Shown: positions 7,615 to 15,741, numbered from the stretch's first letter. The stretch is 20,913 nucleotides of DNA from Bacillota bacterium (GCA_022706865.1 JAKJBT010000023.1:1-20913); one strand, 5' to 3'. A program made the numbers and translations. Notes: generated by a model from the sequence alone, not told the origin.

Positions 7615-9556
7615 TGCCCTCCGCCCCCTTTTTCATCCGCTTTATATAGTTCAGATAGCCGCCTGCCCTGAGGATTTCTGCGTCTGTCTCCGAGCCTTCA
7701 AACCTGCAGAGAACCTCCAGGCCTTTTGTTTTGTTCATTACATTAATTGTATTTCTGCTTTTTAAGGCTTCTGCAATATTGTCAATTTCTATTTCATCAT
7801 ATTCATCAAAAAGTTCATATTGGCCTTTATCTGTCAGAACCAGAGGCAGTATACCGGAGTTAATCAGGTTATCCCTATGGATTCTGGCAAAGGATTTTGC
7901 AATAATTGCCTTGACCCCCAGATACAAGGGCACCAGTGCCGCATGTTCGCGGCTGGAGCCTTGCCCATAGTTTTCTCCCCCGAGAATAAAACCTCCCCCG
8001 TTTTTCTGCGCCCTGTCCCTGAAGTCTTTGGTAATTGTGCCGAAGCAGTATTTAGACAGCTCCGGAATATTGGAGCGGTATGGCAGCAGCCTGGCATTGG
8101 ATGGCATAATGTCATCTGTTGTGATATTGTCTCCTACCTTAAGCAGCAGCTTGCACTCCAGCTTCTGCGGAAGGGGTCTGCCCACCGGGAAAGGCTTGAT
8201 ATTCGGCCCCATAACCAGTTCAATACCCTCCCTATTTTCAGGAGGAAAAACAAAATAGCCGTCATATGCTGCAAATCTTTCAGGAAGCTCAACCACCGGC
8301 TTTTCAGCACCTGTCTCATCAGGACTTGTCAAATAACCTGTCAAAGCGGAAAATGCCGCTGTCTCCGGACTGACCAGATAAACCTCTGCCGTGTCTGTAC
8401 CGCACCGTCCCTTGAAATTCCTGTTGAAGGTCCTTAAGGAAATGCCCCCCGATCCGGGTGCTTGTCCCATCCCAATGCAGGGTCCGCAGGCGGCCTCTAT
8501 TATTCTTGCACCCGAAGCCAGAAGGTCGCCCAATGCACCGTTGTCTGCCATCATTTTAAGTATATTGCTGGAACCCGGTGCAATAACCAGGCTGACATCG
8601 GGATGGATCCGCTTTCCTTTAAGGATAGCTGCTGCTTTCATTAAGTCTGTGTAAGATGAATTAGTACAGGATCCGATTGCAACCTGATCCACCTTAATTC
8701 CTTTAATGTTCCGGACTTCATCCGCATTATCAGGGCTGTGGGGTTTCGCAGCCATCGGCCTGATTTTTCCAAGATCTATTATCAGTTTCTTATCGTATTC
8801 CGCATCGGCATCAGCTTCAAAAGGAGTATAATCCTCTTCCCTGCCCTGACGCACAAGAAAGTCCCTGACAGCCTCATCACTTGGGAATATCGAAGTGGTG
8901 GCTCCCGCTTCCGCGCCCATATTGGTTATTGTTGCACGGTCTGTTACAGAAAGATTCCTTATACCTTCTCCGGAGTACTCAATAATATAACCGACCCCTC
9001 CTTTGACCGTCAGAAGCCTTAAGACATACAAGGCCGCATCCTTTGCCGAGGCCCAGGGTCGGAGCTTTCCTGCCAGCTCTATGTTCATAACCTTGGGAAC
9101 CTTTAATGTATAGGTACCCTGTGCCATAGCCGCAGCCACATCAAGGCCTCCCGCCCCAATAGCCAGCATACCGAGGCCGCCCCCCGTAGGTGTGTGGCTG
9201 TCCGAGCCCAGCAGTATATCCCCGGGCTTTCCGAAACGCTCCAAATGCAGCTGGTGACATATACCGTTCCCCGGTTTTGAATATATGATACCGTATTTTG
9301 CTGCGGCACTTTTTATAAATGCATGGTCATCAGCATTTTCAAAGCCGGTCTGAAGCGTATTATGGTCGATGTAGGCTACGGAAAGGTCCGTTTTTATATC
9401 CTGAATGTCCATTGCATCCAATTGCAGGTATACCATTGTGCCGGTGGAATCCTGAGTCAGGGTCTGATTGACTTTTACAGTCAATTCCCCCTCCTGCTCG
9501 TTTGAGCCTGATACCATGTTTTTCTCGATTATCTTCCAAGTCAATGATTTTCCCAT
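7607..9556 (-). CDS. acn: Aconitate hydratase
   Basis: Interconverts citrate and isocitrate with a [4Fe-4S] cluster. It has 649 residues, the compact aconitase type rather than the ~890-residue AcnA form. Cluster ligands are C297 in GSCTNS and C357/C360 in AACGPCIG. DSHTPTGGG (119-127) and the swivel-domain motif GQGSSREHAA (531-540) are conserved. The mobile domain starts near 470 (LLLKVGDNITTDDIMP). The ATG at 9554-9556 follows TAGGAGG with 5-base spacing. It is the first gene of the operon and lies under the strong promoter at 9596-9624. Homoaconitase or isopropylmalate isomerase is unlikely because those proteins are shorter or split and this one lies beside citrate synthase. Confidence 0.94.
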   Translation of the reverse strand: MGKSLTWKIIEKNMVSGSNEQEGELTVKVNQTLTQDSTGTMVYLQLDAMDIQDIKTDLSVAYIDHNTLQTGFENADDHAFIKSAAAKYGIIYSKPGNGICHQLHLERFGKPGDILLGSDSHTPTGGGLGMLAIGAGGLDVAAAMAQGTYTLKVPKVMNIELAGKLRPWASAKDAALYVLRLLTVKGGVGYIIEYSGEGIRNLSVTDRATITNMGAEAGATTSIFPSDEAVRDFLVRQGREEDYTPFEADADAEYDKKLIIDLGKIRPMAAKPHSPDNADEVRNIKGIKVDQVAIGSCTNSSYTDLMKAAAILKGKRIHPDVSLVIAPGSSNILKMMADNGALGDLLASGARIIEAACGPCIGMGQAPGSGGISLRTFNRNFKGRCGTDTAEVYLVSPETAAFSALTGYLTSPDETGAEKPVVELPERFAAYDGYFVFPPENREGIELVMGPNIKPFPVGRPLPQKLECKLLLKVGDNITTDDIMPSNARLLPYRSNIPELSKYCFGTITKDFRDRAQKNGGGFILGGENYGQGSSREHAALVPLYLGVKAIIAKSFARIHRDNLINSGILPLVLTDKGQYELFDEYDEIEIDNIAEALKSRNTINVMNKTKGLEVLCRFEGSETDAEILRAGGYLNYIKRMKKGAEGNA

Positions 9557-9595
9557 AGCAGCCTCCTAAAAACAAAGTAACATCATTACTTCATC

Positions 9596-9624
9596 ATTAT
9601 AATGAACAATTGCATGTAAGTCAA
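9596..9624 (-). promoter_or_regulatory. Sigma-A promoter of the acn-icd-gltA operon
   Basis: On the minus strand TTGACT (complement of 9619-9624), exactly 17 bp, then TATAAT (complement of 9596-9601). Transcription should begin near 9589, leaving a leader of about 33 bases before the aconitase ATG. Confidence 0.88.
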
Positions 9625-9658
9625 TTAAAAATTGCATAAATATTTATTTTATACAATT
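9608..9658. promoter_or_regulatory. LysR-type operator: upstream dyad plus promoter half-site
   Basis: AATTGCATAAA (9630-9640) and TTTATACAATT (9648-9658) form an inverted repeat matching at 10 of 11 positions, centred about 55 bases upstream of the predicted start and just above the -35 box. AATTGCAT recurs in the same orientation at 9608-9615, inside the -35/-10 spacer and 22 bp from the first copy. An upstream dyad with a downstream half-site in the promoter is the layout described for CcpC, the citrate-responsive LysR regulator of citB in Bacillus. The sequence is not an exact match to the published CcpC box, so the regulator is inferred. Confidence 0.6.
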
Positions 9659-9869
9659 TGCTTATTTTTATCTGTTTTTTCTCAATGCTTGAATTTCCTC
9701 ATGAGTTTTAGTGTGATATTTCTGTAAACTGCATAAAGCTATGCATATTTATACTAAAAACTCAGTATAAATGCAACTAAATGAAGTATTTAATGCATTT
9801 GTCAGAAAAATATTACATCTTCTATCTTTTGGAGCAAAGGAGGCCGCAGAAGCATATACAGCCTGAAAA
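9659..9869. other. AT-rich gene-free stretch with a nested dyad
   Basis: No credible gene is seen between the acn control region and the terminator of the SLH gene. TGAGTTTTAGT (9702-9712) and ACTAAAAACTCA (9753-9764) pair with one bulged base and enclose a small hairpin, TGCATA-AAGC-TATGCA (9730-9745). No T-run follows on either strand and no function is apparent. Confidence 0.5.
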
Positions 9870-9923
9870 GAATAAAAAGGATATCGCCGGCTGCCAATCA
9901 GGCAGTTTTGCGATATCCCTTTG
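9870..9923 (-). terminator. Rho-independent terminator after the SLH operon
   Basis: GGATATCGC (9879-9887) pairs with GCGATATCC (9910-9918), enclosing an inner hairpin CTGCC-AATCA-GGCAG (9891-9905). Read leftward, the stem is followed by TTTTTATTCTTTT (complement of about 9866-9878). It lies about 35 bases after the stop of the leftward SLH gene at 9954. Confidence 0.85.
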
Positions 9924-9953
9924 CATAGGACAGAATTGGAGAAATTTTTCTTA

Positions 9954-11489
9954 TTATTTTTTTTCTATCTTAAAGTTACCCATCTTTATTTTGCCGGGAT
10001 GCCTGCTATTGAAGGACAATGCGGCTGATTTCGGCCCTGACAACCCTACACTGAACTCATAGTTGTAGCTGTATGCATCACTGTAGTCAATACCGTAGGT
10101 ATAGGTAATATGGTAAATTGAATTTGGCTCCGCCGTAAAAGTCCGATTATCAGTGCCGTCCTCTGCGGGAAAGCTCATTGTGTATTCTCCCCCGTACTGG
10201 CCGGTTTCCAGAGTAAAGAAATACTGGACCCCATAAGCCTTACCCCCCGCATAAAGATAATTATTGGTAATGGCACTGCCGCTTAAGCCTTCGGAGAACT
10301 TAAATGCAGCACCCATTGCACCGGTTACGAGATTGTAGGCTTGCAGTACTCTATCGTCATTATACAGTAATTCTCCGTCAACATATACCGGCTTGACATA
10401 GGCAATACTCACTTTATGGTCTCCCTCACCCAACTTGGCGCTCAGTGCAGCCATATCAACGGTAATTTCGATATCCACGTAGTCTCCTGCTTTTACGGTG
10501 AAATCCTTTATTGTATGTACTTTTGTTCCGTCACAGATAATCGCAAGTTCAACAGAAGCCGGCTCAGACACTACCCAATAGGAATAGAGCTTTGCTGTGC
10601 CGGAGGCGGCATGGAGCGTGGCTTCCGGGCTTAAAGTGCTGCCGTCCGGCGCCTCTGACCAGGATAAAGTGGAGGCATAGCCGTCTCCTATGAACAGGCT
10701 TATGTTATTTGCATCCCTTGGCCAGGAGTCCGGCCTTGTTGTAGTGCTTTCATCTTTAAACTTTATGCTTGCATCCAGCCAGATGCCGGAATTCCCTGAA
10801 TCTGAAGAAGGTTTTGGCACCGTCTGCTTTGAATCTGTATCCGCTGCCATACTGACAGGCATTTCTCCTTCAGGCCCGCCGGGAAAAGTAATGACCGACA
10901 TCAAAGGCTTATCTGTTCCCTTGAGCTTTTGGGAAAGTGCTGCATATGCAATGCCTGCAGCATCGTCACGCAAAAATTGTCCGGTTGTTGTGTATTTGGT
11001 ATGGGCCTTTTCGTCTATCATTCCGATCTCAAGTGCTTTGGCTGAAGCTTTATCCCAGCTGAAGTCGCCGGCTTTGTCGTTATATCCAAGAGTACGCAGA
11101 ACCAGGGTCAAATATTGTGCCGCAGTCATGTTGTCGCTGCTCCCGAATGTGTTTTCGCTTGTACCGTTTACAATCCCCTTTGTATAGCAGTAGCCCACAT
11201 ATTGTTTTGCCCAGTCTGCAACATCGGTAAAAGGAATGGTATAACTCCCTGCCTTGGCTTCGGCTTCCTTACCCAGCAGTCGAACAATCATAACAGTTCC
11301 TGCTACTCTGGTAAGCGGCTTGTCCAAATCAAAGGAACCTGCGCTGCCTAAGAACAAGCCTAGCTCCCAGAGTGCCCCGGCAGCATCTCCGTGCTGAACC
11401 TCGTACCCAGCACTTGCAGGTACGATACACAGTGAAAAAACAAATACAAGTAATAGTAGGAATGAAATTGCCTTCTTATTCTGTTTCAT
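9954..11489 (-). CDS. Secreted S-layer-homology (SLH) protein with unique C-terminal domain
   Basis: Start taken at the ATG 11487-11489 behind AAAGGAGG, giving 511 residues; the longer frame to 11537 would overlap the upstream gene and has no better site. Residues 1-27 are a Sec signal peptide (MKQNKK, hydrophobic core, PASA/GYE). SLH-like units follow: about 34-75, 85-140 (FTDVADWAKQYVGYCYTKGIVNG, then a TAAQYLTLVLRTLGY tail) and 145-195. SLH domains bind pyruvylated wall polymers. A Ser/Pro-rich linker (about 205-235) leads to roughly 275 residues rich in aromatic and beta-strand sequence that I do not recognise. The SLH part is clearly paralogous to that of the protein at 13015-14241 (shared FTDVA, GYNDK-GDF-W). 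It is last in the three-gene operon, 16 bp after the HTH regulator, and ends at a terminator. Confidence 0.85.
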   Translation of the reverse strand: MKQNKKAISFLLLLVFVFSLCIVPASAGYEVQHGDAAGALWELGLFLGSAGSFDLDKPLTRVAGTVMIVRLLGKEAEAKAGSYTIPFTDVADWAKQYVGYCYTKGIVNGTSENTFGSSDNMTAAQYLTLVLRTLGYNDKAGDFSWDKASAKALEIGMIDEKAHTKYTTTGQFLRDDAAGIAYAALSQKLKGTDKPLMSVITFPGGPEGEMPVSMAADTDSKQTVPKPSSDSGNSGIWLDASIKFKDESTTTRPDSWPRDANNISLFIGDGYASTLSWSEAPDGSTLSPEATLHAASGTAKLYSYWVVSEPASVELAIICDGTKVHTIKDFTVKAGDYVDIEITVDMAALSAKLGEGDHKVSIAYVKPVYVDGELLYNDDRVLQAYNLVTGAMGAAFKFSEGLSGSAITNNYLYAGGKAYGVQYFFTLETGQYGGEYTMSFPAEDGTDNRTFTAEPNSIYHITYTYGIDYSDAYSYNYEFSVGLSGPKSAALSFNSRHPGKIKMGNFKIEKK

Positions 11490-11505
11490 GTCTTTGCCTC
11501 CTTTA

Positions 11506-12999
11506 TTATGCCCGTTTTTTGTTGTGCAGCCTGTCAAGGTCCTCGACTACATCCCTCAAAACAGCAATAACACTGCTGCGGATGCCTATACAGCCATTTC
11601 CACGGATCCAAAGGGACTCAAAGTGCGCCTGAAATTCACGGATAAGCAAAAGCTGATCAGAGTGTATCATAACCGGCTCCCCGCCTCGCCAGTGATTTAT
11701 CGCTACATGCTGATTCCGCTTAAGCTGCCAGCAGTTGTCAATATGCAGCGCTGATATGTCGTCGAGAATCAGCAGGTGGAAATTAGGCACATTATTGAGA
11801 TAGTGGATATAGCCCTTCAAAACGGCAATACATCCTTCGACATCCAGATCCACAAATCCCTTATTCATAAAATACAGCCCCGGCATGCGGCAGAAACCAT
11901 CCTGCACAATCCTGTTCAATCTTTCAAGGGAGAGTATCTCCCGAAAAACCGAACCGTCTTTCAGGGTTTTATCCATACCGGACTTGAATCGTATGAACTC
12001 CGCGCTCCGCCATTCAAATTCCCCGTTCTTGTGCCCCTGCGCCCGCAAGAAGCTGTCGTAGGCCTCTGAAGTCATATACATGGGGTTGATGCTGTCCTTG
12101 ACCACATCGAGATCCCCGGGAGTTGCAAACTCCGTATAAATTATTTCAAGGATGTTCCTCGAAAAATCATCACTGTAGATATTCAGCACCGGCTGTGAGT
12201 ATCGGATAGCATCCTCAAAGCTCTTTTGCATTTCCTTGACAAATCCCTTGTCATAGGCGATGGCAGCCACAGGGGGCGCGGAGGTTTTTGGCGTCTCAAT
12301 AATAAGTACAGCACATTTTTCAGGAATTATTATATACATTTGATTGGCAACGTTCTGTGTCATCCCATGCACCACCGATAACCGTATATTTCCCGAAACA
12401 ATCGGCTGCATATATGTGTCAATCATGCGGGACATTGCTTTTGCGTTTCCTGAAACACATACCAGCAACCGGATACGCAGCTTGCTCACCTCAATTATTT
12501 TCAGCAGCAGACGGGATATATCCTCGCTGACTGCAGCAGCTATTTCATCATTTGACAGGAAAATGTCCAGGCTGCTATCCGCAGGAAGTTCCGACAACAG
12601 CGGCTCCAATCCCAGGGCAATATCCAAATACCCTGTTTTAACCGGGCCTTCGGAAGCTTTAACGGAAGAACTTCCAAGATTCCTCCGGAGGGCAGCTCCA
12701 TCAGAGGACAGCCACATTATCAGGTTTTGCTTGATACTGTATACGGTTGAAATATCGCAAGGAAGCCCACCTTCTTCAAATTGCTTCTTCAGCCATTCGA
12801 TGTCTTGCACCCGCTTGCTCCGGGCCAAAATATATTCGGCAAGGGCATCCATTGCAGTACTTGAAGCTTTCAGCTTACGCTGCCCGTTCAGCCATCTGCT
12901 GACAAGGGAAGGATCAACCGCAATTGCCTTAGACAGCTCACTGTTTGTGATCCCAAAGTAGTCCATTACTGCTTTTAAACTTTTTACAGGGTTTGTCAT
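11506..12999 (-). CDS. HTH (XRE-like) transcriptional regulator with large sensor-like domain
   Basis: A 497-residue cytoplasmic protein. Residues about 8-45 form a helix-turn-helix of Cro/XRE type (FGITNSELSKAIAVDPSLVSRWLNGQRKL), with the recognition helix near 31-38. The remaining ~400 residues match no family I can name. They alternate alpha and beta, including IRLLVCVSGN and ANQMYIIIPE, and may be a ligand-sensing or protein-interaction domain. There is no membrane segment. The ATG (12997-12999) follows GAAGGAG and lies 15 bp after the upstream SLH stop; the next SLH gene starts 16 bp downstream, so all three are one transcription unit. Being sandwiched between two SLH genes suggests it controls them, perhaps through the inverted repeat at 14261-14291. 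Confidence 0.8.
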   Translation of the reverse strand: MTNPVKSLKAVMDYFGITNSELSKAIAVDPSLVSRWLNGQRKLKASSTAMDALAEYILARSKRVQDIEWLKKQFEEGGLPCDISTVYSIKQNLIMWLSSDGAALRRNLGSSSVKASEGPVKTGYLDIALGLEPLLSELPADSSLDIFLSNDEIAAAVSEDISRLLLKIIEVSKLRIRLLVCVSGNAKAMSRMIDTYMQPIVSGNIRLSVVHGMTQNVANQMYIIIPEKCAVLIIETPKTSAPPVAAIAYDKGFVKEMQKSFEDAIRYSQPVLNIYSDDFSRNILEIIYTEFATPGDLDVVKDSINPMYMTSEAYDSFLRAQGHKNGEFEWRSAEFIRFKSGMDKTLKDGSVFREILSLERLNRIVQDGFCRMPGLYFMNKGFVDLDVEGCIAVLKGYIHYLNNVPNFHLLILDDISALHIDNCWQLKRNQHVAINHWRGGEPVMIHSDQLLLIREFQAHFESLWIRGNGCIGIRSSVIAVLRDVVEDLDRLHNKKRA

Positions 13000-13014
13000 G
13001 GGCAGTGCTCCTTC

Positions 13015-14241
13015 TTAATTTCTGTTGTCGTTTATTATTCCCGATCCGGTAATCTTCTCAATCTCACCGTTAAAATATGTATACAAATCGATAGTGCCGT
13101 TATTTATCAAGGAACCCTTCTCATTGTCCAGGCTTCCTCCGTCCTTGATTGAGATATAGCCGTTATTTGTCAAAGTACCAAGATTATTAAATTCCGTGCC
13201 TCGCTCAATAAGCAGACTGCCGCCGGCATCCACGGTAAAAGAACCCTTGTTGTCGGTGCTGCTCACACCGGAGGCTGCAGTTCCGCCGTCCTTAACCGTT
13301 ACTGTACCATTATTTATCAGGGTACAGAGGCCGCGGTCAAACATGCCCCTCACGATTATTACACCGTCATTTGTAATGGTGCAGCCCACCGGAATGAATT
13401 CCCCGCTGACGGTTATGGTCTTCCCCTTTTCAATATTTATCATCAGGTCGGTATCCCGTTCATAAAAGTATTTTTCGGTAATGTCCATATCAGATTCGAC
13501 ATTTATCACGGTAACCGCCTTGTTTTCCATTGCTGCCTTAAATGCATCAAAGGTGGATACAACGGCCTTACCGTCCTCGGGGGATTGGCTTTCATCCTTT
13601 CCAGCTATTTGCTTTGCTGCGCGGTAATCCTCCGGTGTGAAGATGCCTGAAGCCATTAGGCTTTCAGCCAGTTTACCGGCTCCCGTCTCGCTTTCTTCTT
13701 TAAGCCCGGCTTCAAGGGCTGCCCATGATATATGTACAACATCGGCACGTAGGAAATTCACCGTATCTACGCTCTCCGGAAGGATGCCGACGGATTTTGC
13801 AAGAGTGTCCGGCTCGTTCCAGGCAAAATCCCCGGTCTTGTCATTATAACCCAGGGCACGAAGCACAAAGGTCAGGTACATATCCGAATTGGCATTTCCC
13901 GTGCCGAATTCCGACACAGATATACCGCCGCTGAGGCCCTTTTCATAGGCATAGCCCACATATTTGTCAGCCCATGATGCTACATCGGTAAAGGGATGTG
14001 TCCAATTGCCGCTTAATACTTCCGATTCTTTGCCCAGCACCCGGATAAGCATAATAATTGCCTCAACCCTGCTGGGGGCCCTGTCCAGATCAAAATCGGT
14101 ATCGGATACGCCCTTGAACAGCCCCAGCTTCTTCAGCGCGGATGCTTGTATCTCTGCCTCTGTGGCATTTGCTGCGTATGCCGGCATTGTCATCGTAAGC
14201 AATAATGCCGTAATTAAAAGGATTGCCATTGTTTTTTTCAT
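13015..14241 (-). CDS. Secreted SLH protein with asparagine/glycine-rich repeat tail
   Basis: Start taken at the ATG 14239-14241, nine bases after AGAGGA; upstream in-frame GTG 14259 and ATG 14250 are poorly placed. The protein has 408 residues. Residues 1-23 are a Sec signal peptide ending AYA. SLH-like units occupy about 25-185 (SRVEAIIMLIRVLG, FTDVASWADKYVGYAYEKGLSGG, MYLTFVLRALGYNDKTGDFAW). After a linker, residues about 225-400 form repeats of 15-25 residues with a recurring INNGTVTVKDGG / LTNNGYISIKDGG / LINNGTIDLY pattern, which suggests a stacked beta-solenoid. It heads the SLH-HTH-SLH operon and has its own promoter. A surface adhesin or structural role is likely; no catalytic motif is seen. 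Confidence 0.85.
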   Translation of the reverse strand: MKKTMAILLITALLLTMTMPAYAANATEAEIQASALKKLGLFKGVSDTDFDLDRAPSRVEAIIMLIRVLGKESEVLSGNWTHPFTDVASWADKYVGYAYEKGLSGGISVSEFGTGNANSDMYLTFVLRALGYNDKTGDFAWNEPDTLAKSVGILPESVDTVNFLRADVVHISWAALEAGLKEESETGAGKLAESLMASGIFTPEDYRAAKQIAGKDESQSPEDGKAVVSTFDAFKAAMENKAVTVINVESDMDITEKYFYERDTDLMINIEKGKTITVSGEFIPVGCTITNDGVIIVRGMFDRGLCTLINNGTVTVKDGGTAASGVSSTDNKGSFTVDAGGSLLIERGTEFNNLGTLTNNGYISIKDGGSLDNEKGSLINNGTIDLYTYFNGEIEKITGSGIINDNRN

Positions 14242-14260
14242 AGGTATCATTCCTCTCACT

Positions 14261-14291
14261 TTTATTTGTCACTTTGTCATTGACAAATAAA
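14261..14291. promoter_or_regulatory. Inverted repeat overlapping the -10 of the SLH operon (candidate operator)
   Basis: TTTATTTGTCA (14261-14271) and TGACAAATAAA (14281-14291) are a perfect 11-bp inverted repeat with a 9-bp spacer. The spacer holds a further TTTGTCA copy, so the heptamer occurs three times in 31 bp. It covers the predicted -10 and start region, a repressor-like position. The HTH regulator encoded in the same operon is a natural candidate to bind it. Confidence 0.6.
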
Positions 14292-14314
14292 GCATAGCAA
14301 ATATAAAATGTCAA
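14286..14314 (-). promoter_or_regulatory. Promoter of the SLH-HTH-SLH operon
   Basis: On the minus strand TTGACA (complement of 14309-14314), 17 bp, then TTTATT (complement of 14286-14291). The perfect -35 box lies within the distal arm of the hairpin that follows the kinase gene. Confidence 0.6.
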
Positions 14315-14347
14315 AAGGTGTGCGGACTGCACACCTTTTGACATTTT
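14305..14347 (-). terminator. Perfect 19-bp hairpin after the kinase gene (terminator-like)
   Basis: Bases 14305-14323 and 14329-14347 form a perfect 19-bp stem with loop GGACT, starting a few bases after the kinase stop codon (14353-14355). Read leftward, a U-rich tract (TTTTATATTTG, starting in the last stem bases) follows, so it should terminate or strongly attenuate read-through into the SLH operon. Confidence 0.75.
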
Positions 14348-14352
14348 TCGTT

Positions 14353-15741
14353 CTATTTCATAGCTTCTTTTTCTTTATCCGCGTTTGCAAGAATAACCGC
14401 AACATCCCCAAAGGTAAGATGATCAGGGCGGTTAATGCCTTTCAGAATATTATGTTTCCTGCAAAAATCCATAGCAACACGCACGCCGGGATAATAGCCG
14501 TTATCATCCTTGAGGCTTGACCAATCGGCAACCACCTCCGGCCAAAAAATCTTGACAGCGGTGTAAGCCATTATTTCTTTTACTACGGACTCATCTTCAG
14601 GAAGCCCCCAAGGAAAGAAATTGTTTTCATTTTCGTGAGGATAAGGAGGATCATCCGGCGGCATTGCATAGGCATATTCTTCACTATATCCGAATACCTT
14701 GAACAACAGCTGACGGACATAGCCCATATTTGCAGCATCTCTGCCGTCACTGAACAAATCCGTATCATACTTTTCATTCAAATATAGCACAGATTCTAAA
14801 ATCAAATCCTCCGATGTAATAAAGGCGGGAATGTGGTCCTCCGTAAAAATTTCACGGGAATTGTAATTGTGCAGCCAAATGCCTCCCGCGATGCAAAATG
14901 CAAGAACAGCCGCTCCTGTAGCAGCCGATATTATGCAATTCCTCTTTTGTACTTGGGGGTGAGCCCTCATAAGCACTTTCTTTACTGTCCCGGCGTCGGC
15001 ATAGCGGTCCTTTGGCGCAAAAGCGGTACATCTGCGTACAATGCGGGCAAGCTGTCTGTTTTGAATCCTTCCCGCAGCAATATCTTTATTAGTTTCCCCC
15101 GTAAGCAGCCAGCAAAGCACCACACCCAAGGAGAAAATATCCGAGCGGCAATCGGTCTGGGAAAAACCGTATTGCTCCGGCGGTGAAAACTCCTGGGTTC
15201 CGAAGAAAACCGTATCTGCTTTTGCCTCCTTGTCAAAAACCCGGGAAATTCCAAAGTCGATAAGCTTTATCTTGCCGTTATTGTCAATAATTATGTTTTG
15301 CGGCTTTATGTCCCTATGGATGATGGGCGGGGTATGCCCATGCAGATAAGAGAGAATATCGCAAAGCTGCACAATAATGGATATAACCTGTGATACCGAA
15401 AGAGGATTCTCTCTGGCAAACTGATCCAGGGGCAGTCCCTCGGCATACTCCCTTACAACGTACAGGGAGCCGCCCTTCTGATATTCTCCAATAAAAGCAG
15501 GTAAACCATCGTGATGCAGGTCTTTAAGCAATTCGCTTTCGGTCGTCCTGGAAACAAGCGATTGATCGGTATAACATTTTGCCGCAAAGTATTGACCTGT
15601 TTTCCGGTCTCTGACCAACAGCGTCTCTCCCATCTGATTATAGGACAAACATTCCATAGGCTCGTAGGCTTTCAGGAAGTCCTCCGGAAAACAGCTGTCA
15701 TCAAAGCTGCTTAAAAAACTCTCAATGAAAGCATTATCCAT
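14353..15741 (-). CDS. Membrane Ser/Thr protein kinase with SLH-like extracellular domain
   Basis: Hanks-type kinase of 462 residues if it starts at the ATG 15739-15741, which overlaps the upstream stop (ATGGATAA); a GTG at 15751-15753 would add four residues. Catalytic residues are intact: K55 in FAAKC, E70 of helix C, H142-R143-D144 with N149, D162-F163-G164, and PPE for APE near 187-189. The glycine-rich loop is weak. One membrane segment (about 268-289) puts residues ~290-462 outside. That domain is not PASTA; its end (about 423-454, AMDFCRKHNILKG...LTFGDVAVILANA) resembles an SLH motif. It is coupled to the small HTH gene and followed by a hairpin. It probably senses the envelope and phosphorylates cytoplasmic targets, perhaps the HTH proteins. 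Confidence 0.88.
   Translation of the reverse strand: MDNAFIESFLSSFDDSCFPEDFLKAYEPMECLSYNQMGETLLVRDRKTGQYFAAKCYTDQSLVSRTTESELLKDLHHDGLPAFIGEYQKGGSLYVVREYAEGLPLDQFARENPLSVSQVISIIVQLCDILSYLHGHTPPIIHRDIKPQNIIIDNNGKIKLIDFGISRVFDKEAKADTVFFGTQEFSPPEQYGFSQTDCRSDIFSLGVVLCWLLTGETNKDIAAGRIQNRQLARIVRRCTAFAPKDRYADAGTVKKVLMRAHPQVQKRNCIISAATGAAVLAFCIAGGIWLHNYNSREIFTEDHIPAFITSEDLILESVLYLNEKYDTDLFSDGRDAANMGYVRQLLFKVFGYSEEYAYAMPPDDPPYPHENENNFFPWGLPEDESVVKEIMAYTAVKIFWPEVVADWSSLKDDNGYYPGVRVAMDFCRKHNILKGINRPDHLTFGDVAVILANADKEKEAMK

Noticed and set aside
7820..8437. 205-codon plus-strand frame within aconitase
   Set aside because: It is antisense to a well-conserved enzyme; composition is that of a shadow frame.
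9781..10062. 93-codon plus-strand open frame
   Set aside because: It runs through the terminator hairpin and into the SLH gene on the opposite strand, without a ribosome site or recognisable protein.
13100..13420. Possible CRISPR or DNA tandem repeats in the SLH tail
   Set aside because: Repetition is at the protein level with variable spacing and diverged codons; there are no identical direct repeats with spacers.
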